A stretch of DNA of 64,000 nucleotides from Pedobacter roseus (lineage in GTDB: Bacteria; Bacteroidota; Bacteroidia; Sphingobacteriales; Sphingobacteriaceae): positions 2,914,001 through 2,978,000 of the forward strand of contig NZ_CP060723.1 of NCBI RefSeq assembly GCF_014395225.1, in the 5' to 3' direction. The position numbers were made by a program, and so were the translations under genes. Below, piece by piece: positions 8,300 through 16,585 of this stretch; the stretch's first letter is position 1, and each line of letters begins with the position of its first letter. A model generated the notes under the pieces. The model had not been told where the DNA came from. It saw only the letters and a program-made list of their open reading frames with translations, and searched no databases.

Positions 8300-8884
8300 A
8301 AATTTTGTTTGTTTGGTTTGGTTGTTTGGGACAGGTAAAGAGACGATACCAAAGCCCATTGCCAGATATCCGTTTCTCCTCCTGTGAGGTATATTATAAC
8401 GATTCAGCAATTGAATTATTCAACTACATTGCCGAGATGGATTACACTTAAAGCAGCAGGAATGTTGGTGGGATGAGCTTATACATGAGAGATTAATTTA
8501 ACGTATGGAGTCTTGAAAAATATTCCTAATTGGTTTAGGTTACACCAAAACTAAACAATTAACCCTCCATTTTTTATACTCAGTTTTAAGTATTTTAAGG
8601 ATGAGATTATACAGACACGACAGTCTTCAGGTTAAAACGATAATATAAAAAAATAATCCATATAAAAAACAGTATTAAAACGGTTTTTTCTAACTCCTCC
8701 AGGCTCTATCTTTAGGTTACGCTTTATAAATCAACGCAATAGAAAATTACCGCTCCACCGTGAACCATACTATTTACAATAGCTGTACTCCTGTTTACTA
8801 CTGGCACAAGCCCGGTTGGTGTAGCCGTATTCTTCTTTGCCGAATATCAGAAACTGGTTGACTAAACAAGAAAAAACATCCTAT
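8300..8884. other. Divergent intergenic region
   Basis: This 585-bp gap separates the leftward oxidase operon from the rightward tyrosinase operon and must hold both promoters. Open frames extending into it from either side (to 8410 and from a TTG at 8837) lack family-like sequence. I see no RNA gene and no clear operator. Confidence 0.5.
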
Positions 8885-9370
8885 ATGAACCATCTAGATT
8901 TAACGCCCAAATGCTGCTGCAACGCTCCGGCAGAGAAACAGGCAGTTGTACCGCCTCCGGTACCTGCTAAAACCAAAACAGTACTGCAATCTTTCTTTTC
9001 GACATTGCTGAGTGTACTCATTGCCTTTTTTCCAAAATGCCCGATGTGCTGGGCGGCATACATGAGCATGTTCGGCTCTCTCAGTATTGCGAGGCTGCCC
9101 TACATGGGCTGGCTGCTCCCGGTACTATTTATAATGCTGGGCGTACACATGTTCCTGTTGTTCCGCAGGGCGCCGCGGGTTGGCTATCTTCCATTTTCCA
9201 TCAGTCTGCTTGGCGCGCTATCGCTAATCGCGGCCCGTGTGCTTTTTCCTTCTGAACAAAGTTTGCTAATGATTGGCATGGCTTTTATCATCGGCGGCTC
9301 ACTGCTCAACAGCCTCTCAGCTGGCCGGTTACGCTTTGCATTTGGCAAACAGCAAGTTACCCAATCATAA
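8885..9370 (+). CDS. Cys-rich four-helix membrane protein, MerC-like, next to tyrosinase
   Basis: 161 residues from ATG 8885; a TTG at 8837 would add 16 poorly conserved residues. The N-terminus carries a Cys triplet (C10-C12 in PKCCCNAP). The first membrane helix leads into FFPKCPMCWAAY, a C52-x-x-C55 pair at the membrane face. Hydrophobic segments lie at about 36-50, 74-93, 101-120 and 126-145. The pattern resembles MerC-type metal-handling membrane proteins. The tyrosinase gene starts 31 bp downstream on the same strand, so a role in supplying copper to that enzyme is plausible. This is inferred from position and cysteine arrangement only; no known tyrosinase chaperone (MelC1) similarity is claimed. 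Confidence 0.7.
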   Translation: MNHLDLTPKCCCNAPAEKQAVVPPPVPAKTKTVLQSFFSTLLSVLIAFFPKCPMCWAAYMSMFGSLSIARLPYMGWLLPVLFIMLGVHMFLLFRRAPRVGYLPFSISLLGALSLIAARVLFPSEQSLLMIGMAFIIGGSLLNSLSAGRLRFAFGKQQVTQS

Positions 9371-9401
9371 ACATATCCATTCAAATAAAAAAAACTAACC
9401 A

Positions 9402-11201
9402 ATGAAATCAACACTAAAAGTACGCAGGTCGATTCAAAACATTTACAACGATTTTAATAACGGCAAGCCCGAAGAGCTGGAAAAGCTTATAGTAGCCTGG
9501 CAGTTTATCAAGGCATTGCCAGCTGATCATCCCAATTCATTTATGACGCTAGGTGGTTTCCACGGGGAGCCTTTTGTAGGCCGCGGCGCTTATGATGGCA
9601 GCTATTGGGGAGGTTATTGCAACCATGGCAATATACTTTTCCCTACCTGGCACCGGGTGTACCTGCATAAACTGGAAAAAGCGCTACAAAGCGTTCCCGG
9701 CTGCGAAAGCGTAATGCTCCCTTACTGGGACCAAACCTATAAAATTACTAAGCCGGATGGCAGCAAAGAGTTTTTAGGTGTACCGCCCGTTCTTACCGAT
9801 GAATATTTCACTTTTTCGAATAATGTAACCATCCCTAATCCTTTAAAATCTTTTGTATTGCCAGTGGCTTTGCATGATTATGTGGAAGTAAGTTCTTATT
9901 CCAAACCTCAGGGTTACGAAACTGTAAGATATCCGTTATCAGGCCTGGTGGGCCGACCTACCGACCGTGCAGCAGCCGAACTTAATAACAGTGCCTATTA
10001 TATACCGGGCACCAATACCATCAACGTAAAGCTGACCACTCAATTATTGAACGATAATGTGATCGGCTGGCTGAGTGGTACAGTAGAAATACCAGGTCAG
10101 TTTAACCCCAACAATCCACTCACACCCGTAGGCAAGTTCAGGGGTGGTGTGTACGACAGTTATAAAAAAAGCCTCGATGCACCTTGCTATACGGTATTCT
10201 CTAACAATACTTCCCGCAGCGAGTGGAACGATCCCAAATACAATAATATTAATGCACAATCGCTTGAATCGCCACATGGCAGTATCCACCTTTCGGTAGG
10301 CGGCGTTAATATGCCCGGACAGGATGCCAACCCCAACTCTCCAAATCCCAATGTACCATCAAACGCTAACGGCGATATGGGCGAAAACGAAACTGCAGGC
10401 CTCGACCCGATTTTCTTCTTCCACCATTGCAATGTAGACCGCATATTCTGGATGTGGCAGAAAAAACACAATTCTACCACCAATCTTGACCTTTCGGTAC
10501 CGGGCTTCCCTGCCGACCAGCAATATCCTGGGACCAATAACGAAGGGCAGCAACCACCTGTAGGCTACGAACCGAGCGAGCAGCTGACCATGGATTCGCC
10601 ACTTTTCCCTTTTAAAATGGTGGAGAACGGGCAAGAACGCTATTTCCGCTCGAGCGATGTTTTCGACATAGAGAACCAGCTGGGCTTTACTTACGAGAGC
10701 CTCTCACTTGATGATACTGACCAGGCAAGTGCTTTGAAACTGCAAGCATCTGCCCCACAGGAAGTACACAAAAGCGATAAGGTGCTAACCATAAATGGCA
10801 TCAACCGGGCTAAAATAAATGGTTCATTCGTACTTTCTGCATACGCTACCATAGATGGCATTCGACATTTCCTGGGCGCTGAACCAGTGCTGAGCAGGTG
10901 GCGCGTTGTGGCCTGCAAAAACTGTTTAACACACCTCGAAGTATCTGCATCGTTTACGCTCTACCAGTTTACGGAGGATGAAATTGCCAGGGCTATTTTT
11001 GATGTACAGATCAACGGAAGATCGGGCAATGAAACGGAATTTGCCAAGTTTACCGTTGCCAACCAGGCAAACGCCAACAAATTGCTCACTGCACGTGCAC
11101 CCGGTAATATGATGCTGATGGCTGATAGCCTTGGAAAAGGATTGGTTGCAGAGGCACCCATGTTGATGAACAGTTCGGCCTTCAATATGCAGGTTTCATA
11201 A
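9402..11201 (+). CDS. Tyrosinase (type-3 copper polyphenol oxidase) with C-terminal CXXC domain
   Basis: 599 residues, much longer than the ~270-300 of Streptomyces tyrosinases and closer to fungal enzymes. CuA ligands: H54 (GGFHGEP), H75 (YCNHGN) and H84 (PTWHRVYLH). CuB ligands: H292 and H296 (SPHGSIHLS) and H341/H342 (DPIFFFHHCNVDRIFW). C73-x-H75 matches the Cys-His thioether motif of fungal tyrosinases and catechol oxidases. A C-terminal beta-rich domain (from ~residue 455) contains C505-K-N-C508; fungal pro-tyrosinases carry a CXXC in the corresponding extension that helps copper loading. No signal peptide is visible, so the location is probably cytoplasmic or export is non-classical. 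The reaction is phenol ortho-hydroxylation and catechol oxidation to quinone. It is co-directional with the Cys-rich membrane protein and ends at a strong terminator. Confidence 0.93.
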   Translation: MKSTLKVRRSIQNIYNDFNNGKPEELEKLIVAWQFIKALPADHPNSFMTLGGFHGEPFVGRGAYDGSYWGGYCNHGNILFPTWHRVYLHKLEKALQSVPGCESVMLPYWDQTYKITKPDGSKEFLGVPPVLTDEYFTFSNNVTIPNPLKSFVLPVALHDYVEVSSYSKPQGYETVRYPLSGLVGRPTDRAAAELNNSAYYIPGTNTINVKLTTQLLNDNVIGWLSGTVEIPGQFNPNNPLTPVGKFRGGVYDSYKKSLDAPCYTVFSNNTSRSEWNDPKYNNINAQSLESPHGSIHLSVGGVNMPGQDANPNSPNPNVPSNANGDMGENETAGLDPIFFFHHCNVDRIFWMWQKKHNSTTNLDLSVPGFPADQQYPGTNNEGQQPPVGYEPSEQLTMDSPLFPFKMVENGQERYFRSSDVFDIENQLGFTYESLSLDDTDQASALKLQASAPQEVHKSDKVLTINGINRAKINGSFVLSAYATIDGIRHFLGAEPVLSRWRVVACKNCLTHLEVSASFTLYQFTEDEIARAIFDVQINGRSGNETEFAKFTVANQANANKLLTARAPGNMMLMADSLGKGLVAEAPMLMNSSAFNMQVS

Positions 11202-11215
11202 ATCAAATGACTGAT

Positions 11216-11247
11216 AAAAAGCTGCCTCCATTTCGGGCAGCTTTTTT
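11216..11247 (+). terminator. Intrinsic terminator after tyrosinase
   Basis: AAAAAGCTGCC pairs with GGCAGCTTTTTT, a GC-rich stem followed by a T run, starting 15 bp after the tyrosinase stop. Confidence 0.85.
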
Positions 11248-11270
11248 ATTAAAGCTTTAATGTCATAAAT

Positions 11271-11915
11271 ATGACCACAATGGATAAAAAAATAAATGTG
11301 GCTGTCCTAATATATCCGGGTGTTGAACTGATCGATATGAACGGCCCGCTCGACGTATTTGTAAAAACAAACCGTTATAACCAGGATAAATACCACGTAT
11401 TCACCGTTGCAGAATCTGCTAAAAAAATCAAAAGTGAACGTTTAGTTGTCAACATTACACCCGACTTTACGTTAAAAAATTGTCCTCAGCCCTATATTAT
11501 CGTTATTCCAGGCCAGATTATGCCCGAAGGTAGTACCTTATCTTTTGGCAGTGGCTCGGATAAACTGATCAAATGGATTATCGGGAAAGCCAAAAATCCG
11601 GAGATTGTGATCATGTCAGTTTGTATTGGTGTTTATATTCTGGCAAAAACAGGATTGCTCAGCAAAAAGAATGCAACCACCCACTGGGCTGCAATTGAAG
11701 ATATCCAGAAGGAATATCCTGATATCAATTTTATCAAAAATGAGCGGTATGTAGCAGATGGCAATTACGTAACAACTGGCGGTGTTACTTCAGGGATCGA
11801 TGGCGCACTTTACCTTATCGAAAAATTAGATGGTGCTAAAATTGCACAGGAAGTGGCCGATATCATGGTTTACAACCGTGATGCACCATTACCACCTGAT
11901 ACGATTTTACCCTAA
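11271..11915 (+). CDS. DJ-1/PfpI family protein, isonitrile-hydratase-like
   Basis: 214 residues with the DJ-1/PfpI (class I glutamine amidotransferase-like) fold. The first strand is NVAVLIYPGVELIDMNGPLD, and the nucleophile elbow has Cys in MSVCIGVYILAKTGLL, followed by the TTHW element (NATTHWAAIED) and VTTGGVTSGIDGAL. The ELIDxxGPLDVF signature is shared with isonitrile hydratases and the sensor half of GlxA-type AraC regulators, but no DNA-binding domain follows, so it is a stand-alone enzyme. Likely cytoplasmic. Two in-frame ATGs (11271 and 11280) are possible. It stands between two terminators and is probably transcribed alone. Substrate unknown. Confidence 0.85.
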   Translation: MTTMDKKINVAVLIYPGVELIDMNGPLDVFVKTNRYNQDKYHVFTVAESAKKIKSERLVVNITPDFTLKNCPQPYIIVIPGQIMPEGSTLSFGSGSDKLIKWIIGKAKNPEIVIMSVCIGVYILAKTGLLSKKNATTHWAAIEDIQKEYPDINFIKNERYVADGNYVTTGGVTSGIDGALYLIEKLDGAKIAQEVADIMVYNRDAPLPPDTILP

Positions 11916-11945
11916 AACATCTCTAATGCGAAGAAGAAACAGTAA

Positions 11946-11989
11946 ATAACAAACCCCACCCCGAAAGCCAGGTAGGGTTTGTTATTTTT
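11946..11989. terminator. Terminator, probably bidirectional
   Basis: AACAAACCCCACC pairs with GGTAGGGTTTGTT with a single mismatch over a short loop. A T-rich tract follows on the plus strand and an A/T-rich flank lies on the other side. It follows the DJ-1 gene by ~30 bp and faces the leftward isomerase-like gene. Confidence 0.75.
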
Positions 11990-12016
11990 ATAATGACTAT
12001 CAATCAAATAAACTAA

Positions 12017-12175
12017 ATGATCAACGGATATTTTACATCCGATTATTTTAGCGATCTAATTAAAAAAGATGCCGGAAAATCAGTACAGGAATACATCCAG
12101 CTCAAACTGATGAATGCGGCCTGTTTTTATTTATCTCCTGATTTGGCTGTTTGTAACCTCATTCCAGTATATTAA
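12017..12175 (+). pseudogene. Remnant of an AraC-family regulator
   Basis: A 52-codon frame starting ATG 12017. Residues 6-34 (TSDYFSDLIKKDAGKSVQEY followed by IQLKLMNAA) match the recognition-helix region of Bacteroidota AraC regulators, of the type 'YFSDLLKKETGKTAQEHIxLKLI'. The sensor domain and the rest of the DNA-binding domain are missing, and the tail after NAACF does not look like the family. It overlaps the last bases of the convergent isomerase-like gene. Best read as a decayed gene fragment; expression as a mini-protein cannot be excluded. Confidence 0.6.
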
Positions 12176-13601
12176 CACACCCTGATTACAGCCATATCCA
12201 ACAATTCGCCAAGCTTATCTATCTTATCGGCAATGTGTCCTATGCCCACAGCACAGTGGTGGGCCGGCCCGTTAAGGTTCCAGGCATCTACAAACCTCCG
12301 TGCACCAATACTAAATCTATACCGGCTATTGGTATTTCCAATCTGGAGAATAGGTCCCTTCACTGATTCTCCTTCCGCTACTAAAAGTATAAGCTTGCCA
12401 TCTTTGGTTTCGGCCACAGACAATAAGGTAACCGGACCATTCTTCACCGACATTTCTACTGATAAACCCCTGCCAACTTTTCCATGGTACACCTTAAGTG
12501 GCTTCACTTTTGTTTTTCCTTCGGCTATGGCAATATGACCAGGGCCATCATGCCCCATTAAAACTACATCATCTTTAAAATCCATAGCATAATATTCTGT
12601 AAAGGAGCCTCCCGCCCCAAAGCTGTCCATTATTTTCATGGCCTGAACATTCTTAATTTCATATTCTCCAGCTACCGGAATTCCACGCGCTGTAAGTAAT
12701 GAATTACCCAAAATGATAGAACTGATTGTATCTTCGTTATCCTTATTACCGGTTCCCTTATAATAGTAGGCAAATGATCCAAGTTTATACTTCTCTGCCA
12801 GTAAGTCCATGGCAACGGAGGTTCTTGAAGATTCCTGAAGATCTTCGGGAGAACAATCGGCCTGTACATCAAACTGATCTTTGAAATGTTCAATTCTTTC
12901 GGCAACCTGTTCTGTTGTTACCGTTTTCCTCAGAGAGGCCAATTCCTCCACCTCAAGCATTTCGATATGCCCCCGAAATAAGCATACTGTTTGGTTATAT
13001 CTGTGTAAATATCGAGCATACCGCTATAATAATGCCCCAAACAGCCCATCCGGTTGTTAGACATAATATTTTTTACTTTTGCGGCCTCCACCCATTGGGC
13101 TACCTCATTCCATAATTCTTCATCGCCGTGGAGCATACCTGTGATCTGGTGGAATTTTATACCGGTGCGATTGAAGACGTTTGCAATTTCGGGAACCGGG
13201 CAGGCAGAACAAAATGCCAGCCACTCTCCTGTCATTTTTACACTATCGCCCATTTGATTAAATTTTTCGTAATCAATAGCGGCCTCCGGTGAAATATTCA
13301 AAATGATTACAGGAACTTTTGCCTTTTGCACTACAGGTAAAACCGTTGATGAAAGTGCGTAGGTGCTTACATAAAGAAATATAAGATCTACGCTTTCGCT
13401 CCTGAAACGGTCGCCGGCATCAAAAGCTTTATCAATATTATCTACAATCCCAAGGTTAACTAGGTTAGGATGAAAAGCTGCAATTTTTTCTTCAATAATA
13501 GAAAGGTAGTTTTTTAATCTGGTCTCCAAGCCCTCAAATTGATCCCAATAAGTATCCAGGCCGATACCGAACAGACCAATCTTCAATGTATTTTTGCGCA
13601 T
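12172..13601 (-). pseudogene. L-fucose/L-arabinose isomerase family protein, frameshifted
   Basis: Two overlapping frames encode one family. The N-terminal part (13601 to 12930) runs MRKNTLKIGLFGIGLDTYW to QYAYFGG, then goes out of frame. The C-terminal part resumes at MLEVEELASLRKTV and runs to 12172, including ADCSPEDLQESSRTSVAMDL and the metal-site-like HHCAVGIGHIADKI. Adding one G to the five-G run at 12970-12974 (minus strand) would give FGGHIEMLEVEEL, an uninterrupted ~475-residue protein. The intact enzyme would interconvert an aldose and ketose, such as L-fucose, L-arabinose or a related sugar. It is either a recent frameshift or a sequencing error. It lies downstream of an AraC gene on the same strand, with a shared regulatory motif 220 bp upstream. 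Confidence 0.8.
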
Positions 13602-13820
13602 CTTTATTTTTTGTTTCTATTTTTTATGGACAGAATGATGTTTATCTGAAATTTTACCGATACCGTGGCTTCCCGTTAATGATTAAACAACCGGAAACAT
13701 TTTTAATAAATGTTTTAACGTAAAAAGATCCTGCAATTTTTATTTATCTGGTTAGGTAAAATCCTGGAATTATTTCCTGCTAAATCTACTGCTTGGCCCG
13801 ATATGAATAAATACACTTTT

Positions 13821-13851
13821 TGATCATTGAGATTCATATTTTGATTTTTAT
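13821..13851 (-). promoter_or_regulatory. Bipartite motif, site 1 (isomerase-like gene)
   Basis: TGATCAT at 13821 and GATTTTTAT at 13843 are separated by 22 bp, with CATATT between. The 30-bp block matches 63371-63400 at 26 positions, and the half-sites and spacing recur at 45974-46007. It lies 220 bp upstream of the isomerase-like gene. Likely an activator site; the AraC regulator encoded next door is the first candidate. Confidence 0.55.
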
Positions 13852-13901
13852 TATTGGGTTAAAATTTTTTCCTTTATTTAAAATCAATTTTATAAATCCA
13901 T

Positions 13902-14813
13902 TCAAATGGAATTATTGACCTGCCTGTTTAAAAATTCCTTTCTATATCTTGATGGCGAAAGACTCATCTTTGATTTGAATAACCTGGAAAAATAATATTC
14001 AGATTCAAAGCCATTTTGGTAGGCAATATCAGAAATACCGAGATCAGTTTCGAGCAGCATTTTTGCCGCTTTTTGTATTTTGAGGTTTAATTGATATTGG
14101 CCGGGCGACTGACCCGTAATTTCTTTAAATGATTTTCTAAACCAGGCATAACTTACATTATGTTTTTCGGCAAGTTTTTCGGGAGAAATATCACTATTCA
14201 GGTTTTCGTGAATGCTGTATTTAATGTTATTGATAATTTGTGCCTTGCGGCTGCTCGATTGTAATTTTAAAAGTGCAGATGCATATACAAGCCCTAAAAG
14301 CTGAATGGTTAAACAGCCTGCCAATTGGTTGCTCCCCATTCCATCAAACTTAATGGTATCAATCAACTGGATAAAAATATTAATAAATTCGGCATTAAAA
14401 CCCATGTAAATTAATGGGTGTTCTGCACTAAAACAATCCTGTTTCATGAGGTGGTTGGCATAACTTCCGCCAAACCCTACCCAATACTCGCTCCATCCAT
14501 TTTTTTCATCTGGTTTAAAGCGGTGCCAGATACCTGGATACAGGAAAAAAATGGTTCCAGGCTGCACATCTACCTTACCTATAAATTCGGCTTCAAAAGT
14601 ACCTGTACCTGATGCGATGTAAACTAGCTGATACTCTGAAAGTACCCTGCCTTTGGAGTAATCAAAAAAGTAAGCATCGGGATGCACGGCATCCGGATAT
14701 TTTTTCCCTGCCGGATGGATATAATGGCCCACATTTAATATAGAAATTCCCCAATCAGGCTGTTTTGCATCAGCTTCGGTACCCGGGGTGATGTATTTGC
14801 GGAAAGTGTCCAT
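13902..14813 (-). CDS. AraC-family regulator with cupin sensor
   Basis: 303 residues. The N-terminal cupin includes LVYIASGTGTFEAEF, VQPGTIFFLYPGIWHRF and the typical Bacteroidota segment WSEYWVGFGG. The C-terminal ~100 residues hold both helix-turn-helix units: ISPEKLAEKHNVSYAWFRKS with FKEITGQSPGQY, and GISDIAYQNGFESEYYFSRL with FKSKMSLSPSRYR. Regulators with this architecture (RhaR/XylS-like) usually sense a sugar. It lies between uxuA and the isomerase-like gene on the same strand, so it probably controls sugar catabolism. It is a candidate for the bipartite motif at 13821, 45974 and 63371. An additional weak, inverted match (14898-14922) lies in its own upstream region. The ligand may be rhamnose, fucose or a uronate. 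Confidence 0.9.
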   Translation of the reverse strand: MDTFRKYITPGTEADAKQPDWGISILNVGHYIHPAGKKYPDAVHPDAYFFDYSKGRVLSEYQLVYIASGTGTFEAEFIGKVDVQPGTIFFLYPGIWHRFKPDEKNGWSEYWVGFGGSYANHLMKQDCFSAEHPLIYMGFNAEFINIFIQLIDTIKFDGMGSNQLAGCLTIQLLGLVYASALLKLQSSSRKAQIINNIKYSIHENLNSDISPEKLAEKHNVSYAWFRKSFKEITGQSPGQYQLNLKIQKAAKMLLETDLGISDIAYQNGFESEYYFSRLFKSKMSLSPSRYRKEFLNRQVNNSI

Positions 14814-14983
14814 AATTTGGTTAGTTATTCAGAATATCTAAGCTAAACAAAACTCCGGCAAGCACAATCAGTTTTGATAAATTATATCAAAAAGTGCATC
14901 AAAAATTCCAAAATATGCAAAATTAAAAACGATGTTTAGTCTGCTAAACTAAATAGGTTTGAGCTTCGACATATTAAAATACA

Positions 14984-16147
14984 CTAATAATTTCCTGTAA
15001 CACCAATTTCGAGACCACGCAACTCTGCCAGCCCACGCAAACGGCCAATTGCCGAATAGCCTGGATTGGTTTGTTTAGCAAGGTCATCTAACATCTGATG
15101 CCCATGGTCTGGCCTGAAAGGAATGGGTATATTGCGTAAAGCATTTTCTGCAGTTAGCGCTTTCATGATTTCGTACATGTTTACATCACCACCTAAATGG
15201 TCGGCTTCGTAAAAACTGCCATCTTCATCTTTCTTCACATTACGTAAGTGCGCAAAATATACACGCTCTTTTACTGCATTAAAAATCTCCAATGCATTAT
15301 TATCTACCCCAGCCCCTAAAGAACCCGTACAAAAGCAAACGCCGTTAAAAGGTTGATCCACCGCTTTAATAATGTAGTTAAAATCTTCCAATGTACTTGC
15401 AATCCGGGGCAAACCCAAAATGGCATAAGGAGGATCATCAGGATGGATGGTCATTTTAATACCTTCTTCGGTACAAACCTCAGCAATGGAAGACAGGAAA
15501 TACTTTAAGTTTTCTTTTAAACCCTGTGTACCGATAGCCTTGTATTCGTTAATGCTATTGCGGAGGGTTTCTAATTCTATTTCCTTTTCATTAGGAATTC
15601 CCATCAGCACATTAATGCGAAGATCAACCAGATCCTGCTCTGATAAAGTAGCATGTTTATCTTTGGCTCTTTGCAAGATAGCATCTGAATAATCGGCTTC
15701 GGCATCGTCCCTTTTCAGGATGTAAAGATCAAAAATAGCCAGATCGATCCAGTTGAAATAAAGGGCTTTCGATCCATCGGTCATTTCGAGATCCAGCTGT
15801 GTACGCGTCCAGTCGAGTACCGGCATAAAATTGTAGCACACGGTTTTTATGCCACAAGCAGAAAGATTTTTAAGTGAAGTTTTATAGTTTTCAATAAATT
15901 TACCTGCATCTGCCCTGCGGGTTTTAATCGCTTCGTGCACAGGCACACTTTCTACCACCGACCAGGTTAAGCCGGCGGCTTCAATAATGGCTTTTCTTTC
16001 TTTAATATCTTCTAGTGGCCAAACTTCGCCATGTGGAATATGGTGCAGTGCGGTTACAATACCTGTAGCACCCGCCTGTTTAACATCTTGCAAGGTAACC
16101 GGATCGTTAGGTCCATACCAACGCCAGGTTTGTTCTAATTTTTTCAT
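14984..16147 (-). CDS. uxuA: Mannonate dehydratase UxuA
   Basis: 387 residues, the usual length. It dehydrates D-mannonate to 2-keto-3-deoxy-D-gluconate in the glucuronate branch of hexuronate catabolism, in the cytoplasm with a divalent metal. Diagnostic segments are LEQTWRWYGPNDPV at the N-terminus, TGIVTALHHIPHGEVWPLED, MTIHPDDPPYAILGLPRI, FCTGSLGAGVDNN, VYFAHLRNVKKDEDGSFYEA and FRPDHGHQML, which include the metal-binding His/Cys/Asp residues. It is the third gene after lacI and a small unknown gene (gaps 16 and 62 bp), so probably in one operon. Glucuronate released by pectin or GAG-type enzymes or made by the inositol oxygenase at 22.8 kb would converge here. Isomerase (UxaC) and reductase (UxuB) genes are not in the window. 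Confidence 0.97.
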   Translation of the reverse strand: MKKLEQTWRWYGPNDPVTLQDVKQAGATGIVTALHHIPHGEVWPLEDIKERKAIIEAAGLTWSVVESVPVHEAIKTRRADAGKFIENYKTSLKNLSACGIKTVCYNFMPVLDWTRTQLDLEMTDGSKALYFNWIDLAIFDLYILKRDDAEADYSDAILQRAKDKHATLSEQDLVDLRINVLMGIPNEKEIELETLRNSINEYKAIGTQGLKENLKYFLSSIAEVCTEEGIKMTIHPDDPPYAILGLPRIASTLEDFNYIIKAVDQPFNGVCFCTGSLGAGVDNNALEIFNAVKERVYFAHLRNVKKDEDGSFYEADHLGGDVNMYEIMKALTAENALRNIPIPFRPDHGHQMLDDLAKQTNPGYSAIGRLRGLAELRGLEIGVTGNY

Positions 16148-16209
16148 AAATGTATGATTACACAGATTTATATGATTACAACGATAGAGGGATTACTCTG
16201 ATAATGTGG

Positions 16210-16569
16210 TTACACACTAAGCTTTTGCTGAGTTAAACACAGGCTATCTTCCCGGAGTTTAATATAAGAAGATACAATACTCAGCATCATTTCATGGTAG
16301 CGGTTTGTGCTTTCCTGATCTGTACATACCGAAACCATACTGGCGTTACTATCATCATTTTGGCCATAAGTAATATTAAATGTTGACGTATAAAGCCACT
16401 CAGGCTGGTTTTCTGTACTGAGCATGATTTTACAGCTTGCCACATAAACGCCGGGCCTGTTGCCATCAACACGCCACGTATAAGCTAATGGTAACGTTAC
16501 AATGCCGAAATCCGGCAGATCAACCAATACATTTACCTCTTTTACCATATTTTCTTTCCCGCTTACCAT
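16210..16569 (-). CDS. Small protein of unknown function between lacI and uxuA
   Basis: 119 residues, not recognised. The sequence is soluble and mixed alpha/beta: a beta-rich N-terminal half (NVLVDLPDFGIVTLPLAYTW, then a segment ending in VYVASCKIML) and a helical C-terminus (TNRYHEMMLSIVSSYIKLRE). No signal peptide, membrane helix or metal motif is visible. A second in-frame ATG (16548) preceded by a purine-rich tract could be the true start. It lies 16 bp after lacI and 62 bp before uxuA on the same strand, so it is probably co-transcribed with uronate catabolism. The frame is longer and more protein-like than nearby spurious frames. Confidence 0.6.
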   Translation of the reverse strand: MVSGKENMVKEVNVLVDLPDFGIVTLPLAYTWRVDGNRPGVYVASCKIMLSTENQPEWLYTSTFNITYGQNDDSNASMVSVCTDQESTNRYHEMMLSIVSSYIKLREDSLCLTQQKLSV

Positions 16570-16585
16570 TGCTACCCTTTTAAGC

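Noticed and set aside
8300..8410. N-terminal extension of the MSOX-type oxidase to 8410
   Set aside because: The extra 37 residues are not signal-like and family members begin at the FAD-binding strand, so ATG 8299 was chosen.
14934..14949. Inverted repeat GTTTAG-TCTG-CTAAAC as terminator or operator
   Set aside because: Only six base pairs, AT-rich and without a T run; frequent by chance in this DNA.
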